Source: Aequorivita viscosa
GTDB lineage: Bacteria > Bacteroidota > Bacteroidia > Flavobacteriales > Flavobacteriaceae
Length of the DNA stretch: 64,000 bases
Direction: 5' to 3'
Assembly (NCBI RefSeq): GCF_900106795.1
Contig: NZ_FNNS01000009.1
Location: 1-64,000, forward strand
Numbering within the stretch: the first letter of the stretch is position 1; every line of letters begins with the position of its first letter. Below the pieces are notes generated by a model. It was not told the DNA's origin. It worked only from the letters and a program-made list of their open reading frames with translations, and did no database searches. The position numbers and the translations under genes were made by a program. Of this stretch, positions 9,641-19,318 are shown one piece after another.

Positions 9641-10288
9641 TTATTTTCGTAGAATATCTTCTTTATCTAAATGATAAATTTCCATAATTCCTTCTAGGAC
9701 TTTCTCGAAATCTATATTTAAGTCGATTAATTTTCCTGTTCCAATATCCATAACCCACCCGTGAACGGCTAGCCTTCCTTGGCGAACAGCAATTTGGACA
9801 TCTGCCGTTTTAATAACATTCACACATTGTTCTTGAACGTTTAGTTCTACAAGTCTTCTATACTTTTCTTCCTCGCACGAAATAGCGTTAAGTTCGTTAC
9901 GGTGCAAACGATATACATCTCTAATGTTTCGCAACCAAGGGTTTAAAATTCCTAAATCCTTAGATTGCATAGCAGCTTTTACACCCCCACAACCATAGTG
10001 ACCGCAAATAACGATGTTTTTTACTTTAAGGACACCTACTGCATAATCTATAACACTCATCGCGCTTAGATCTAGATTTGAAACCATATTAGAAATGTTT
10101 CTCATTACAAATACGTCTCCGGGCTTTACACCCATAACTTCTTCTGCAGTAACTCGACTATCGCTACAACCGATATACAGAATATCTGGGTTTTGGCCAT
10201 TAGCTAGGTTTTTAAAATATTCAGGGTCAATTCCTAATTTATCATTTACCCAGACCTCGTTGTTTTTGAAAATTTGTTCTATATTCAT
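9641..10288 (-). CDS. Beta-class carbonic anhydrase
   Basis: 215 aa, cytoplasmic zinc enzyme interconverting CO2 and bicarbonate. The zinc ligands and catalytic dyad of beta-carbonic anhydrases are visible: CSDSR with Cys41, Asp43 and Arg45, then GHYGCGG with His97 and Cys100. Length and motif spacing are normal for the family, and no signal peptide is seen. A -7/-33 promoter pair lies upstream at 10317-10349. Confidence 0.95.
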   Translation of the reverse strand: MNIEQIFKNNEVWVNDKLGIDPEYFKNLANGQNPDILYIGCSDSRVTAEEVMGVKPGDVFVMRNISNMVSNLDLSAMSVIDYAVGVLKVKNIVICGHYGCGGVKAAMQSKDLGILNPWLRNIRDVYRLHRNELNAISCEEEKYRRLVELNVQEQCVNVIKTADVQIAVRQGRLAVHGWVMDIGTGKLIDLNIDFEKVLEGIMEIYHLDKEDILRK

Positions 10289-10316
10289 AGTTTTTGTGTA
10301 GATGATTTTGAGATTA

Positions 10317-10349
10317 CAAATGTACGTAATGTAGAAAATAACCCTTCAA
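10317..10349 (-). promoter_or_regulatory. Promoter of the carbonic anhydrase gene
   Basis: On the minus strand TTG (10347-10349) is followed after 22 bp by TACATTTG (10317-10324), an exact TAnnTTTG match. This gives a leader of roughly 20-25 nt before the ATG at 10288. Confidence 0.5.
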
Positions 10350-10426
10350 AATTTTTGTAGGCATTTTAAGATTTTCCATTTTGTGTGTATCTATCTGTTA
10401 GTAAGAAGGGTGAGGGTTTGTGTTTG

Positions 10427-10870
10427 TTGCGTTAAGGACAAATATTGGCAGCTAAAATGTTGACAGGGCTGATTTCTGCTTCGTTAGATATAGGGTATAA
10501 CCTCCCCATTTTATATGGCGTACCTAACGGCACGCTGGTTGCAATTAATTTTTTCTACCGATAGGTGGCCCTAGCGGGACATATTGGGGGTTTTGGCTCT
10601 CCTTAAAAATACAATTTTTATTGTTTTTTTTGTCTCGTTAGACAGAACGTGATTAATTTCATTTTCCATCCTTTTTTCATTTATATGGCGTACCTAACGG
10701 CACGCTGGTTTCAATTAATTTTTTTCCGATAGGTGGTTCCTAGCGGGACATATTGGGGGTTTTTAGCTCTCCTTTAAAGATACAATTTCCATTCTTTTTT
10801 TGTCCCGTTAGGGACACACCATTGGTAGCCAAAATTTCCAATTTCATTAATTTTTGTGCCGTTAGGTACA
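10427..10870. repeat. REP-like repeat cluster with 170-bp direct repeats
   Basis: This 620-bp gene-free stretch contains two near-identical copies of a unit of about 155 bp with a 170-bp period: 10511-10665 and 10681-10835. Each copy has GTACCTAACGGCAC (10520-10533 and 10690-10703), then CCTAGCGGGACATATTGGGG, then TGTCxCGTTAGxxAC (10631 and 10801). An inverted GTGCCGTTAGGTAC at 10856-10869 closes the array. A degenerate partial copy (10427-10498, GTTAAGGACA...TTGGCAGCTAAAAT...CGTTAGATA) precedes it. The palindromic words around CCTAACGG/CCGTTAGG resemble REP elements dispersed in Bacteroidota. No coding potential is seen. Confidence 0.75.
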
Positions 10871-10908
10871 GGATATGGAATTCAATTTTTCAAAATATTA
10901 ATCCACCA

Positions 10909-13900
10909 TTACGGTTTTAATTCTTTTAAAATTTCTGAAATAGCCTTGTCTAATTGCGGTTGATTGCCTTCGAGCCTATCTTTAAAACCTTCATTCACGT
11001 AGATGTCTGGTTGCACACCAGTATGTTCTAAATTATCTCCATCCAGTGTGTAACAGCCCCAAGACGGCAAGCGATAAGCCGAGCCATCTACAAGGTTAGC
11101 ACTCGAGGTGAAAATTATCCAACGATATGTCTCGGTTCCTATAATCGTTCCCAGGCCTAACGCTTTAAAACCAGCGGCTGTTACTTCGGCATCACTTAAT
11201 GATTGTTCATTAATGAGTAGCATTATTGGTTTTGCTGCAGGGGTAAAATTGGGCTGCGTTGCCAGTTTGCCATTCCTATATTTCCATTGTGCATAAGGTT
11301 TTTGTGACAAAAATTGTAAAACCGCGTCGTGCACATTTCCACCTGTGTTATTTCGTAAATCCAATATTAATGCTTCTTTTCTATGAGCTTCGGAAACCAT
11401 CTCTTTCATAAAGTTATCGAGTTCGCCTCCACCCATATTCTTCATATGGATATATGCAATTTTATCGTTACTTTTTTCATCCACATACTTCTGATTTTCT
11501 GCTACCCATTCATCATACAGTAAATCTTTGAGCTTTCGTGAGGTTATAGGATGTAGGTTTACTATAATATTATTCCCGTTTCTTTTAAATGTTAATTGTA
11601 ATTCATCATATCGTGAAGGTGCAGAGAAATAGGCTTCTCTGTTTTTGTTCGTGTCTACTTCAATTCCGTTTACTGCGATTAAAATGTCACCAGGTTTAAT
11701 ATTTTTTCCCGTAATATTTGCAGGGCTTTTACTTACAATATGCGCTACCTTGTATGGGTTGTCTTGTGAAAATATAATTCCCGTTTCTGAAGTAGCGCTA
11801 CCGTAATAGGTCTCATCTTCTTTTCCAGAGGTATAGAAGCCAACATGCGATGTGTTTAATTCGCCAAGCATATCGTTAAATAACATACTTAACTGCGATC
11901 GTTTTGTAATATGTGGTAAAAACCGTGCGTACTTATCCCTAAGCTGTTGCCAGTCTTCGCCGTGGAAGTTATCGTCGTAATAATTAGCTTCAAAACCTGC
12001 CCAAGCTTCAAAAAACATCTGTTGAAATTCAGTTTCTAAATTTTTACGAAAAGTAGCTTCTGTTTCAATTTTTTCAAGTTTATTGTTTTTTAGGTTCAGC
12101 GTATAAATGGAGCCATTTAATAAAGCATAATTATCATCTTTTGCAGTTTCTAATTGACCTCTTCTAACAACAATGTCATCCACTTTTTCGGTTTTGTTGT
12201 CTTCAAATGGTTTACTAATTGTTCGCCATAAGTTTGTTTTTCCTTCAGCATGATTTGAGTAATAGTAAACATAAGTATCTTCATCTGTTGAAATGATAAA
12301 CGCCTTGCCCTGAGAGCCAAAAGCAGGGCTAATTCGGTCTAAACGATCCATCAAACCTTCTTTATTTATAGTAATTGAAATAGGTTTTTTAATGCTGTCG
12401 GTTTCTTTTTCGGCTTTCTTTTTCTTTTTGGATTTATCCTTATCCTTTTGCTCGTCTTCTTTAAAAAGATCTTTAAATTTTTCAGATTTAAATGGATTGT
12501 CATAGATATCTAAAGCCATTCGGTAAATATGTGTGTCTGCATTTCCTCTTGGGAACGATGGCTGCGTTAAGTTAGATTGGAAATAAATGTATTTTCCGTC
12601 TGGAGACCACGTTGGATTGCTTTCAGAAACACCTGTATTTGTTAGGTTTATAATTTGTTTTGAAGGGATATGGTAGGTAAAAATATCGAGTTCAAAATTG
12701 CGGAAGGCACTGTATAAAATATAGGAATCGTCTGGTGAAAATTGAGGCTCGGGTGGTCGAAGGGCCCAAAACTCATCGGTTACCAAAGTCTTACTTTTTA
12801 ATGTTTTTAAATCTAAAAACTTCAATTCATCACGGCCACTTATATATGCTGCATTTTCCATTTTGTTATCCAAAACAATGTTTGCATTATTCTTTTTCTC
12901 GTTTGTAATTCTTTTTTCTTTTCCGGTACCGTCGGCAGGAATTATAAACAGATTGGTGTAGCCAGAAGCCGTTTGATTGTATAATAATGTGCGATTGTCT
13001 TTAAGCCATTTTACCTCTTTAACGCGTTCATTTGGGTTGGTGATTATTTTTTTAATAAACTTTCCTTTTATGTCTGAAACAAACAATTCACCGCGCGATA
13101 TAAACGCCATTTTCTTATTATCGGGAGCTATGGACATTGTACTTATTTTGCCTTGCGTTTTAAAATCTTGCTCTTTAGAAAGAGTGTTGTTTGTGTTTAA
13201 CTGAACTTTGATTTTTTGAGTTTTATTTGAAACAACATCATATAAATGAATTTGATAGTCTTTTGTAAAAACCACCTTATTTCCATTTGCGCTAACTTGA
13301 GGCCAACCAATTGAAGTTTCAAAATTGGTCAGAGCTGTTTTGATGTTTCCTTTAAAGGTATACAGGTTATATTCGCCATTAATTTCGTCTGAAACAAAAT
13401 AGATAACACCATTTTCATCTATGGTTGTCCACATATCTTTTCCGTTGTAATCGGTGTATTCTTTAAATTCCTTTGTTTGTGGATTGTACGATTTAATATC
13501 GGGATTGTAGGCGCCTTTGTAGCGTTTTCGACTTGCGAAGTTTTTACTTTCCCAACTTTCATTAAAAAAAATTTCATTTGTTTTAGGGTGGGAAACAACG
13601 TTGTGAACATTGTTGAAATAATTTTCAAACAAGCGATTTGGTGTGCCTCTAGAAACTGGAACTTTATAACCGCTATAGCGATTGTATCGCGATGAGGTGA
13701 AATAGATTTCTTTTGAATCCCACGACCAGCAATCTACATCATCTGCGGCTTCATGAAATGTAATTTGTTTAACCTCACCGCCATTTATAGGCATTACATA
13801 AACATCTTTATTGCCATATTGTGTGGCACTAAAAGCTATCCATTTTCCATCTGGCGAAATGTGAGGAAGCGTTTCTTCCCCTTCCATAGCCGTGAGCCTA

Positions 13901-14073
13901 AAAGCATCACCACCGCTTGACGGTACTTTCCATAAATCGCCATCGTAGCTAAAAACGATGGTTTCCCCGTCTGGCGTTAAGGTTGGGTCTATTTGAAAAT
14001 ATACTTCTTGAGAAGAAAGTATTGAAGTAAAAGCAAAGAAAACTAGAAGAGACAAGAGGTAATGCAATTTCAT
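10909..14073 (-). CDS. Tricorn-type S41 peptidase, exported
   Basis: 1054 aa with a Sec signal peptide (MKLHYLLSLLVFFAFTSILSS). Residues about 25-520 form a beta-propeller of WD40/TolB-like PD40 repeats (SPDGKWIAFSA, APDNKKMAFIS, SPDDSYILYSA, SPDGKYIYFQS). A lysine-rich linker lies near 540-570, followed by a second propeller-like part. The C-terminus carries the tricorn core, a PDZ domain (KPGDILIAVNGIEVD) and the S41 domain with LDLRNNTGGNVHD and the nucleophile in LSDAE (Ser960). The order matches Tricorn protease, here presumably periplasmic, degrading peptides. It is monocistronic, with the repeat cluster downstream. Confidence 0.92.
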   Translation of the reverse strand: MKLHYLLSLLVFFAFTSILSSQEVYFQIDPTLTPDGETIVFSYDGDLWKVPSSGGDAFRLTAMEGEETLPHISPDGKWIAFSATQYGNKDVYVMPINGGEVKQITFHEAADDVDCWSWDSKEIYFTSSRYNRYSGYKVPVSRGTPNRLFENYFNNVHNVVSHPKTNEIFFNESWESKNFASRKRYKGAYNPDIKSYNPQTKEFKEYTDYNGKDMWTTIDENGVIYFVSDEINGEYNLYTFKGNIKTALTNFETSIGWPQVSANGNKVVFTKDYQIHLYDVVSNKTQKIKVQLNTNNTLSKEQDFKTQGKISTMSIAPDNKKMAFISRGELFVSDIKGKFIKKIITNPNERVKEVKWLKDNRTLLYNQTASGYTNLFIIPADGTGKEKRITNEKKNNANIVLDNKMENAAYISGRDELKFLDLKTLKSKTLVTDEFWALRPPEPQFSPDDSYILYSAFRNFELDIFTYHIPSKQIINLTNTGVSESNPTWSPDGKYIYFQSNLTQPSFPRGNADTHIYRMALDIYDNPFKSEKFKDLFKEDEQKDKDKSKKKKKAEKETDSIKKPISITINKEGLMDRLDRISPAFGSQGKAFIISTDEDTYVYYYSNHAEGKTNLWRTISKPFEDNKTEKVDDIVVRRGQLETAKDDNYALLNGSIYTLNLKNNKLEKIETEATFRKNLETEFQQMFFEAWAGFEANYYDDNFHGEDWQQLRDKYARFLPHITKRSQLSMLFNDMLGELNTSHVGFYTSGKEDETYYGSATSETGIIFSQDNPYKVAHIVSKSPANITGKNIKPGDILIAVNGIEVDTNKNREAYFSAPSRYDELQLTFKRNGNNIIVNLHPITSRKLKDLLYDEWVAENQKYVDEKSNDKIAYIHMKNMGGGELDNFMKEMVSEAHRKEALILDLRNNTGGNVHDAVLQFLSQKPYAQWKYRNGKLATQPNFTPAAKPIMLLINEQSLSDAEVTAAGFKALGLGTIIGTETYRWIIFTSSANLVDGSAYRLPSWGCYTLDGDNLEHTGVQPDIYVNEGFKDRLEGNQPQLDKAISEILKELKP

Positions 14074-14183
14074 AGGACTTTTTTAAATAATTAAAGCGAG
14101 TAATTTAATTATTTTAAAATTGGTTTCTAAATAAATTTCAGTGAGAAAACAAGAGCATCTTTTGAAATATGTTTTTGGAAATG

Positions 14184-14804
14184 TTACTCACCCCAATGCA
14201 CAAAAACCGACTTGATTTTTTTGATATTTTGATTACTTGGAAATTGATCTTCTAGCTTTTGAGTCAATTTCATTCCAATGCCACAATCTTCAAAGTCGTA
14301 CTGGCACCTATAACTGTAAGCCAACGCCAATCGGTAATTTGCTTCAAAGTCGCTCGGAAAAAGTTGAAGCGCTTTTTTATATTGAAAAACAGCGTTAAAG
14401 TAATGTTGTTTTAATAGCCAACTGTCTCCATCTTTTATGTAAAACATATATTGTTCTTCATTTTTTGCTTTGATGCTCTGTTCATCCGTTTTCTGAGTAC
14501 TAAAACTAAAACTTTGAAATGTCTTAAATATTCCGAAACCAATAAGCGGGATAGCAACACAAATAATGATTACGAAATTGCGGGCTTCTCTTTTTCTTTT
14601 TTGGATGATACATGCGCGTATCTTCTTTAATTGTGCGGGTGTAGCTTTTTTAAAATTGAAAGTGGCTCCAGCTGCTTTGTTGTACTCGGCTTTAATGACT
14701 TGATAGCTGCTGGGTTTAAAGTAACTTCTTCTATTAGGCATTAATTTTTTGTTGTTACGGAGTGTAACAATCATATGATTTATACTCCCAAAGCCTCCAA
14801 GCAT
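14184..14804 (-). CDS. Hypothetical membrane-anchored protein with TPR-like C-terminus
   Basis: 206 aa. The N-terminal third is basic and lacks a signal peptide. One transmembrane helix is visible at about residues 76-94 (NFVIIICVAIPLIGFGIF). The C-terminus reads as tetratricopeptide-like helices (YIKDGDSWLLKQHYFNAVFQ, FPSDFEANYRLALAYSY). I do not recognise a named family. A shorter start at the M of MIVTLRNNKKL (residue 11) is possible. Confidence 0.65.
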   Translation of the reverse strand: MLGGFGSINHMIVTLRNNKKLMPNRRSYFKPSSYQVIKAEYNKAAGATFNFKKATPAQLKKIRACIIQKRKREARNFVIIICVAIPLIGFGIFKTFQSFSFSTQKTDEQSIKAKNEEQYMFYIKDGDSWLLKQHYFNAVFQYKKALQLFPSDFEANYRLALAYSYRCQYDFEDCGIGMKLTQKLEDQFPSNQNIKKIKSVFVHWGE

Positions 14805-14894
14805 AGTTCTTTTATAAATGGTTTCAAATATTGTGTTTTACAACAATATCACACCAATATAATAATAAAAAACGTTCACGCAGAAAATAAGTCG

Positions 14895-14902
14895 TAACTT
14901 CG
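14895..14902 (+). promoter_or_regulatory. Possible -7 element TAACTTCG upstream of the RNA helicase gene
   Basis: TAACTTCG differs from TAnnTTTG at one base and is followed by CGCC, a context repeated at the riboswitch promoter at 60096. It would give the helicase mRNA a long leader of about 180 nt. No TTG -33 box was found, so this is tentative. Confidence 0.3.
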
Positions 14903-15090
14903 CGCCTTATTAAAACCGTCTTCTTAGTTTTAAGGGTTCTTAAAAAAGACCGAATTCTAAAAGCGCCGCGATATACTATCTCCAAGCGCAGCGGTCTCAA
15001 ATAATCAAATAATAAATATTCAATTTTTTTGGTCACTGGTCTTAGGTCATTCAGTCTTAAGTCTCATGTCTAAAATCTAATATCTAAAAA

Positions 15091-16362
15091 ATGTCATTTA
15101 AATCTCTTGGGCTGTCTGATGCCCTGCTGAAAGCTATTAGCAAAAAAGGATATGAAACGCCATCGGTAATTCAACAAAAAGCAATTCCTTTAATTTTAGA
15201 ACAGAAAGATGTACTCGCATCCGCACAAACGGGTAGTGGGAAAACTGCTGGTTTTGCTTTGCCAATACTACAAATTTTAAACAATGAGCCACCTTTAAGA
15301 AGAAGGCCTGTTAGAGCATTAATATTAACACCAACCCGTGAACTCGCTGCGCAAGTGCAAGACGAGTTTAAGGAATACAGTGAATTTACTGATCTGCGTT
15401 CGACCGTTATTTTTGGTGGAGTAGGAGCAAATCCGCAAATTAATGCATTGCGAAACGGAGTAGATATTTTGGTTGCAACTCCTGGACGATTATTAGATCT
15501 GGAAAACCAAGGTGCGCTTTCACTTTCTAAAGTTGAAATTTTAGTTTTGGATGAAGCCGATAGAATGCTCGATATGGGCTTTCTTCGCGATATTAAAAAA
15601 GTGCTTGCGCTACTCCCTAGCAAAAGACAGAACCTTTTGTTTTCTGCAACTTTTTCAAAGGAAATTAAAAAACTGGCGAATGAGTTTCTTCACCATCCTG
15701 TTTTGGTAGAAGCCACTCCAGAAAACACTACGGTTGAAAAAATACACCAAACTGTTTACCGAGTTGACAAAGCCCAAAAAACAGATTTAATTATAAAACT
15801 TATTTCTGAAGGAAATTGGCAACAAGTCTTAGTTTTTACTAGAACCAAACACGGTGCGAACCGATTGAGCGAAAAGCTTGAAAAAGCAAAAATTACTTCG
15901 GCGGCAATTCACGGAAATAAAAGTCAAGGCGCAAGAACCAGAGCACTCTCTGGATTTAAGGAAGGAAAAGTACGCGTGTTAGTTGCGACTGATATTGCAG
16001 CACGTGGTCTTGATATTCCTTTATTACCACACGTTATCAATTTTGAATTGCCAAATATTTCTGAAGATTACGTACATCGAATTGGTCGCACCGGAAGGGC
16101 AGGAGCGAGTGGTGAAGCACTTTCGTTAGTGAGCCTAGATGAAGTTGGGTATTTAAAAGATATCGAAAAACTTATTGGCGAACGTCTGCAACCTAAAATT
16201 CTTTCCGACTTTCAACCAACTGAAACCATGGCAGAGGTAAAAGCTGCCGAGGCAGAAAAGAAAAAGGAGAAAGCCAGACGCCAAAGTCGTGGACGGAATT
16301 CAGGAGATAGAGGAGGCACTTCTTCTAAAGGTCAAGCTAAAAGAGGTGGCGGAAGAAGATAA
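15091..16362 (+). CDS. rhlE: DEAD-box ATP-dependent RNA helicase, RhlE type
   Basis: 423 aa. All helicase motifs are readable: Q-motif region ([14 protein letters not shown]), motif I AQTGSGKT (45-52), [21 protein letters not shown] (about 154-157), SAT, then the C-terminal lobe with [12 protein letters not shown] and [11 protein letters not shown] basic Lys/Arg/Gly-rich tail after about residue 375 is typical of RhlE-like proteins that bind RNA non-specifically. The family remodels rRNA and mRNA in the cytoplasm, often in the cold. It is followed by a strong terminator, so it is probably a single-gene transcript. Confidence 0.9.
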   Translation: MSFKSLGLSDALLKAISKKGYETPSVIQQKAIPLILEQKDVLASAQTGSGKTAGFALPILQILNNEPPLRRRPVRALILTPTRELAAQVQDEFKEYSEFTDLRSTVIFGGVGANPQINALRNGVDILVATPGRLLDLENQGALSLSKVEILVLDEADRMLDMGFLRDIKKVLALLPSKRQNLLFSATFSKEIKKLANEFLHHPVLVEATPENTTVEKIHQTVYRVDKAQKTDLIIKLISEGNWQQVLVFTRTKHGANRLSEKLEKAKITSAAIHGNKSQGARTRALSGFKEGKVRVLVATDIAARGLDIPLLPHVINFELPNISEDYVHRIGRTGRAGASGEALSLVSLDEVGYLKDIEKLIGERLQPKILSDFQPTETMAEVKAAEAEKKKEKARRQSRGRNSGDRGGTSSKGQAKRGGGRR

Positions 16363-16433
16363 AAGACTGTTTTCAAGCTATGAGTTTAGAGTTGAGAACC
16401 TTGTAGCTTATAATTCCTTTATTATCGATAAAT

Positions 16434-16483
16434 AAAAAAAAGCAAAATTCAGCCAAATATTTAAGGCTGAGTTTTGCTTTTAT
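16434..16483. terminator. Rho-independent terminator after the helicase gene
   Basis: A hairpin with arms AGCAAAATTCAGCC (16441-16454) and GGCTGAGTTTTGCT (16465-16478) has one mismatch. It is preceded by an A-run and followed by a T-run, so it can act in both directions for the convergent helicase and lipoprotein genes. Confidence 0.85.
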
Positions 16484-16579
16484 CATTTAATTTTGATTTT
16501 TAGAGTGGGAGAATATGGCGGGTTGAGGGAAGAAAGCTTTCGGTTAATTGGAAGACTAAATGTTTAGGTTCCATGTTTG

Positions 16580-17305
16580 CTATTGATTCACTTGGAAACC
16601 CATTTCGCTTTGTTTTTGAGCATTCCATTTATTTAAGTCTAACGATTTTAAATCGTCTAGGGTGTTAATTCGCCAGTTATTGCATACAAATGTTCCTTTT
16701 AGAATAGTGTCGTTTTCGAAATATCCATATTGTTGTGGGAGTATAAGTTTGTAATTTCCAAAAATGTTTGAGGCAATGGCGTAGTTCATTTTTGAAATAT
16801 TGACTTCATATTTTGAAACCTCAAAATGATTGTAGCCTAATCCTCCGTAATCATTGTCGGTCGATTTTGAAATAAGGTCTATTTTTTCAATTAAACTGTC
16901 TTTTATGTGAAATGTTAGTGTTTTCATCTGACCTTTAACTGAACCTGGTTTTCCTAAATTCATTAGAATCCTGTTTCCTTTTTGTCCGCTGTTTAACTCT
17001 GTTTTTGTAGGAATTCCAGAGGTAATTTGAATTTTTATGGTGTTATCTTTTTTGTTTTTTTCGCAGTTGCATAGCACAGGGAGTGTTTCACTTTTTTGAT
17101 TGTTCGAAATGGTTAAAGTGAAATCAGCATCGCTTTTGTTTAATAGGCTATCAATTTTGAAATAGCTTTTAAAACTTTTTTCGTTCTTAGCTATTTTGGA
17201 AGTTTGGTTAATCAACACTAATTCGGGTTTTTTATCCACTTTCTTTTCATTACACGAAAACAAAATCAAGACAGATAACGTTACTATGAAAGACAATTTT
17301 ATCAT
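16580..17305 (-). CDS. Hypothetical lipoprotein
   Basis: 241 aa with a type II signal peptide ending in LILFSC, so Cys18 is the likely lipidated residue. The rest is Lys/Asn-rich without a domain I recognise. A CNC motif near residue 80 and an aromatic YGGLGYNHFEVSKYEV segment are visible. It stands alone between the helicase terminator and the divergent PASTA gene. Confidence 0.75.
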   Translation of the reverse strand: MIKLSFIVTLSVLILFSCNEKKVDKKPELVLINQTSKIAKNEKSFKSYFKIDSLLNKSDADFTLTISNNQKSETLPVLCNCEKNKKDNTIKIQITSGIPTKTELNSGQKGNRILMNLGKPGSVKGQMKTLTFHIKDSLIEKIDLISKSTDNDYGGLGYNHFEVSKYEVNISKMNYAIASNIFGNYKLILPQQYGYFENDTILKGTFVCNNWRINTLDDLKSLDLNKWNAQKQSEMGFQVNQ

Positions 17306-17447
17306 TTTGCTAATACTTTAAAGACGTTCTGAACGTATTTTTCAATTATTCAACAGAAGGAAAGATAAGGGAATTAATAGAAATTGAGCAGACATAAGTG
17401 AAATCAAATTCTATTTCAGATTCGATTTCGATTTCATCAAAAGATAT

Positions 17448-17455
17448 TACCTTTG
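17448..17455 (+). promoter_or_regulatory. Bacteroidota -7 element TACCTTTG for the PASTA-rluD pair
   Basis: Exact TAnnTTTG match 34 bp upstream of the ATG at 17490. It would drive both overlapping genes downstream. Confidence 0.45.
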
Positions 17456-17489
17456 GTTTTTCTATTTTAGTGGCTTAACAAAGAAACAT

Positions 17490-18113
17490 ATGACATTTTT
17501 CCGATTTGTGTTCACCAAAACATTTCTAAAGCAAGTGCTTCTGGCTTTTGTAGTTATATTGGTTTTGGGGTTCCTAACGCTTTGGTGGTTGCGCTTTACG
17601 ACTAATCACAATGAAAAAATCCAAGTTCCCGACTTGGCTAAAATGTCGTTAGACAAAGTAGAGCAAACATTGGATGAGATGGATCTGCGTTATGAAATTT
17701 TAGATTCTGCAAACTATAATCCAGACTATCCAAAATATTCGGTGATTGATCAAATTCCAAAACCGGGCAAATTTGTAAAGGAAAACAGAAGGTTGTATCT
17801 CACGCTGAATCCTTCGGGTTATAGTAAAGTAGATGTTCCCAATATTCTTGGGCGTACGCGCAGACAAGCTGAACCAACTCTTTTAGCAATGGGCTTTGTA
17901 ATTGGAAAAATAAGTCATCGTCCCCATATTAGCGATAACGTTTTAGAAATGCGCTACAACGGTGAAAAATTGGAGCCAGGAACACCCTTAGGAAAAAAAT
18001 CTGTCATCGATCTAATTGTAGGAGACCAATCTCTTAACAAACTTAAAACTGATGAAGACGCTATAAATGATCCGCTACCGGTTGAAAATGTAGACGAAAA
18101 TGATGAATTCTAA
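17490..18113 (+). CDS. PASTA-domain membrane protein
   Basis: 207 aa. One N-terminal transmembrane helix (about 17-35) is followed by two PASTA repeats: one starting IQVPDLAKMSLDKVEQTLDEM near residue 44 and one starting VDVPNILGRTRRQAEPTLLAM near 114. The tail is acidic. PASTA domains bind peptidoglycan fragments or beta-lactams in kinases and penicillin-binding proteins, but here there is no kinase or PBP domain, as in other Bacteroidota homologues. The stop codon overlaps the start of the rluD-type gene by 14 bp, so the two are translationally coupled. Confidence 0.85.
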   Translation: MTFFRFVFTKTFLKQVLLAFVVILVLGFLTLWWLRFTTNHNEKIQVPDLAKMSLDKVEQTLDEMDLRYEILDSANYNPDYPKYSVIDQIPKPGKFVKENRRLYLTLNPSGYSKVDVPNILGRTRRQAEPTLLAMGFVIGKISHRPHISDNVLEMRYNGEKLEPGTPLGKKSVIDLIVGDQSLNKLKTDEDAINDPLPVENVDENDEF

Positions 18114-19146
18114 CGAAGAAGAAATTGACGATACTGGAGGAAATGACGACCTTTATGAGCATTATCGTTTTACAGCAGACAAAGGTCAGGGAGCGTTAAG
18201 GGTAGACAAATACCTGATGAACCTGATTGAAAAGGCTACTCGAAATAAAATACAAAAAGCTGCCGAAGCTGGGAACATTCACGTAAACGGAGTTCCAGTG
18301 AAATCGAGCTATAAAGTGAAAGGAAACGATGTGGTTACTGTTCTTTTCGAACATCCTCCTTATGAATTTCTTTTAGTTCCTGAAAACATCCCTTTAGACA
18401 TTGTATATGAAGACGACGCAGTACTTGTAGTTAATAAAGCTGCAGGAATGGTCGTGCATCCTGGACATGGAAACTATAGCGGTACATTGATAAATGCGCT
18501 TACCTATCATTTTGACAATCTACCGAACAATAGTAGCAACCGTCCGGGACTTGTTCATAGAATTGACAAAGATACCAGCGGACTTCTAGTAGTTGCGAAA
18601 ACGGAAGAAGCGATGACCCATCTTGCCAAACAGTTTTTTGATAAAAGCACAGAGCGGGAATATGTTGCTTTGGTTTGGGGAAATGTAGAAGAAGATGAAG
18701 GAACTATTGAAGGTAATATTGGTCGACACCCCAAAAATAGATTGCAGAATACCGTGTATGAAAACGATGTTGACGAAAAAGGAAAACCTGCCGTTACCCA
18801 TTATAAAGTATTGGAAAGATTTGGTTATGTAACCCTCGTTTCCTGCCGATTAGAAACAGGTCGTACCCACCAAATTCGGGTTCATATGAAATATATTGGC
18901 CACACTCTTTTTAACGATGAGCGTTATGGTGGCGAAAAAATTTTAAAAGGAACTACATTCTCAAAATACAAGCAGTTTGTAGATAACTGTTTTAAAATTC
19001 TTCCTCGTCAGGCCTTGCATGCACGTACATTAGGTTTTCTCCATCCAATAACAGAAGAGTTTATGCGCTTTGAATCATCGATACCGGAAGATATTGAAGC
19101 TTGCCTAGAAAAATGGCGAAATTATTCGCAGCACGTGATAGAGTAG
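18100..19146 (+). CDS. rluD: RluA/RluD-family 23S rRNA pseudouridine synthase
   Basis: 348 aa. An N-terminal S4 RNA-binding domain (about 30-85) is followed by the catalytic domain with HRIDKDTSGLLVVAK, whose Asp (about residue 156) is the catalytic aspartate of RluA-family enzymes, and by GRTHQIRVH. In the cytoplasm the enzyme isomerises uridines in large-subunit rRNA. RluD specificity (helix 69) is inferred from the S4 domain and length; RluC or RluA-like specificity is not excluded. Two consecutive ATGs (18100 and 18103) could start it. It overlaps the PASTA gene. Confidence 0.88.
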   Translation: MMNSNEEEIDDTGGNDDLYEHYRFTADKGQGALRVDKYLMNLIEKATRNKIQKAAEAGNIHVNGVPVKSSYKVKGNDVVTVLFEHPPYEFLLVPENIPLDIVYEDDAVLVVNKAAGMVVHPGHGNYSGTLINALTYHFDNLPNNSSNRPGLVHRIDKDTSGLLVVAKTEEAMTHLAKQFFDKSTEREYVALVWGNVEEDEGTIEGNIGRHPKNRLQNTVYENDVDEKGKPAVTHYKVLERFGYVTLVSCRLETGRTHQIRVHMKYIGHTLFNDERYGGEKILKGTTFSKYKQFVDNCFKILPRQALHARTLGFLHPITEEFMRFESSIPEDIEACLEKWRNYSQHVIE

Positions 19147-19318
19147 CGCAGGCCAAATCAGTAATTTTATGGGTATAAAGGTTTCATTCCCTTTTAATAG
19201 TTTCAACTGAAACTTTTCCTAAAATAACTTGAGAATATCCAGTATATTTACGCCCTTTATAATTTTACTGTTTGCACAGTAAACCTTGAAATCATTATTA
19301 ATTACAAACTCCTTTTTA

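Noticed and set aside
9442-9687. 81-codon open frame after argS (contains REGFSRKGAKPQSF)
   Set aside because: It reads through the CGCAAAG-type intergenic repeat and into the carbonic anhydrase gene on the other strand; the peptide is a typical translated repeat.
10511-10870. Possible CRISPR array
   Set aside because: Unit length (about 155 bp), only two good copies, spacers similar to each other and no cas genes; REP-like repeats fit better.
14824-15036. 70-codon minus-strand frame upstream of the helicase gene
   Set aside because: Composition (very Arg/Leu/Tyr-rich) and lack of family resemblance suggest leader or promoter sequence of the helicase gene.
19286-19318. TTG start upstream of the S46 peptidase
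   Set aside because: It would place 11 polar residues before a clean signal peptide; the ATG at 19319 is preferred.
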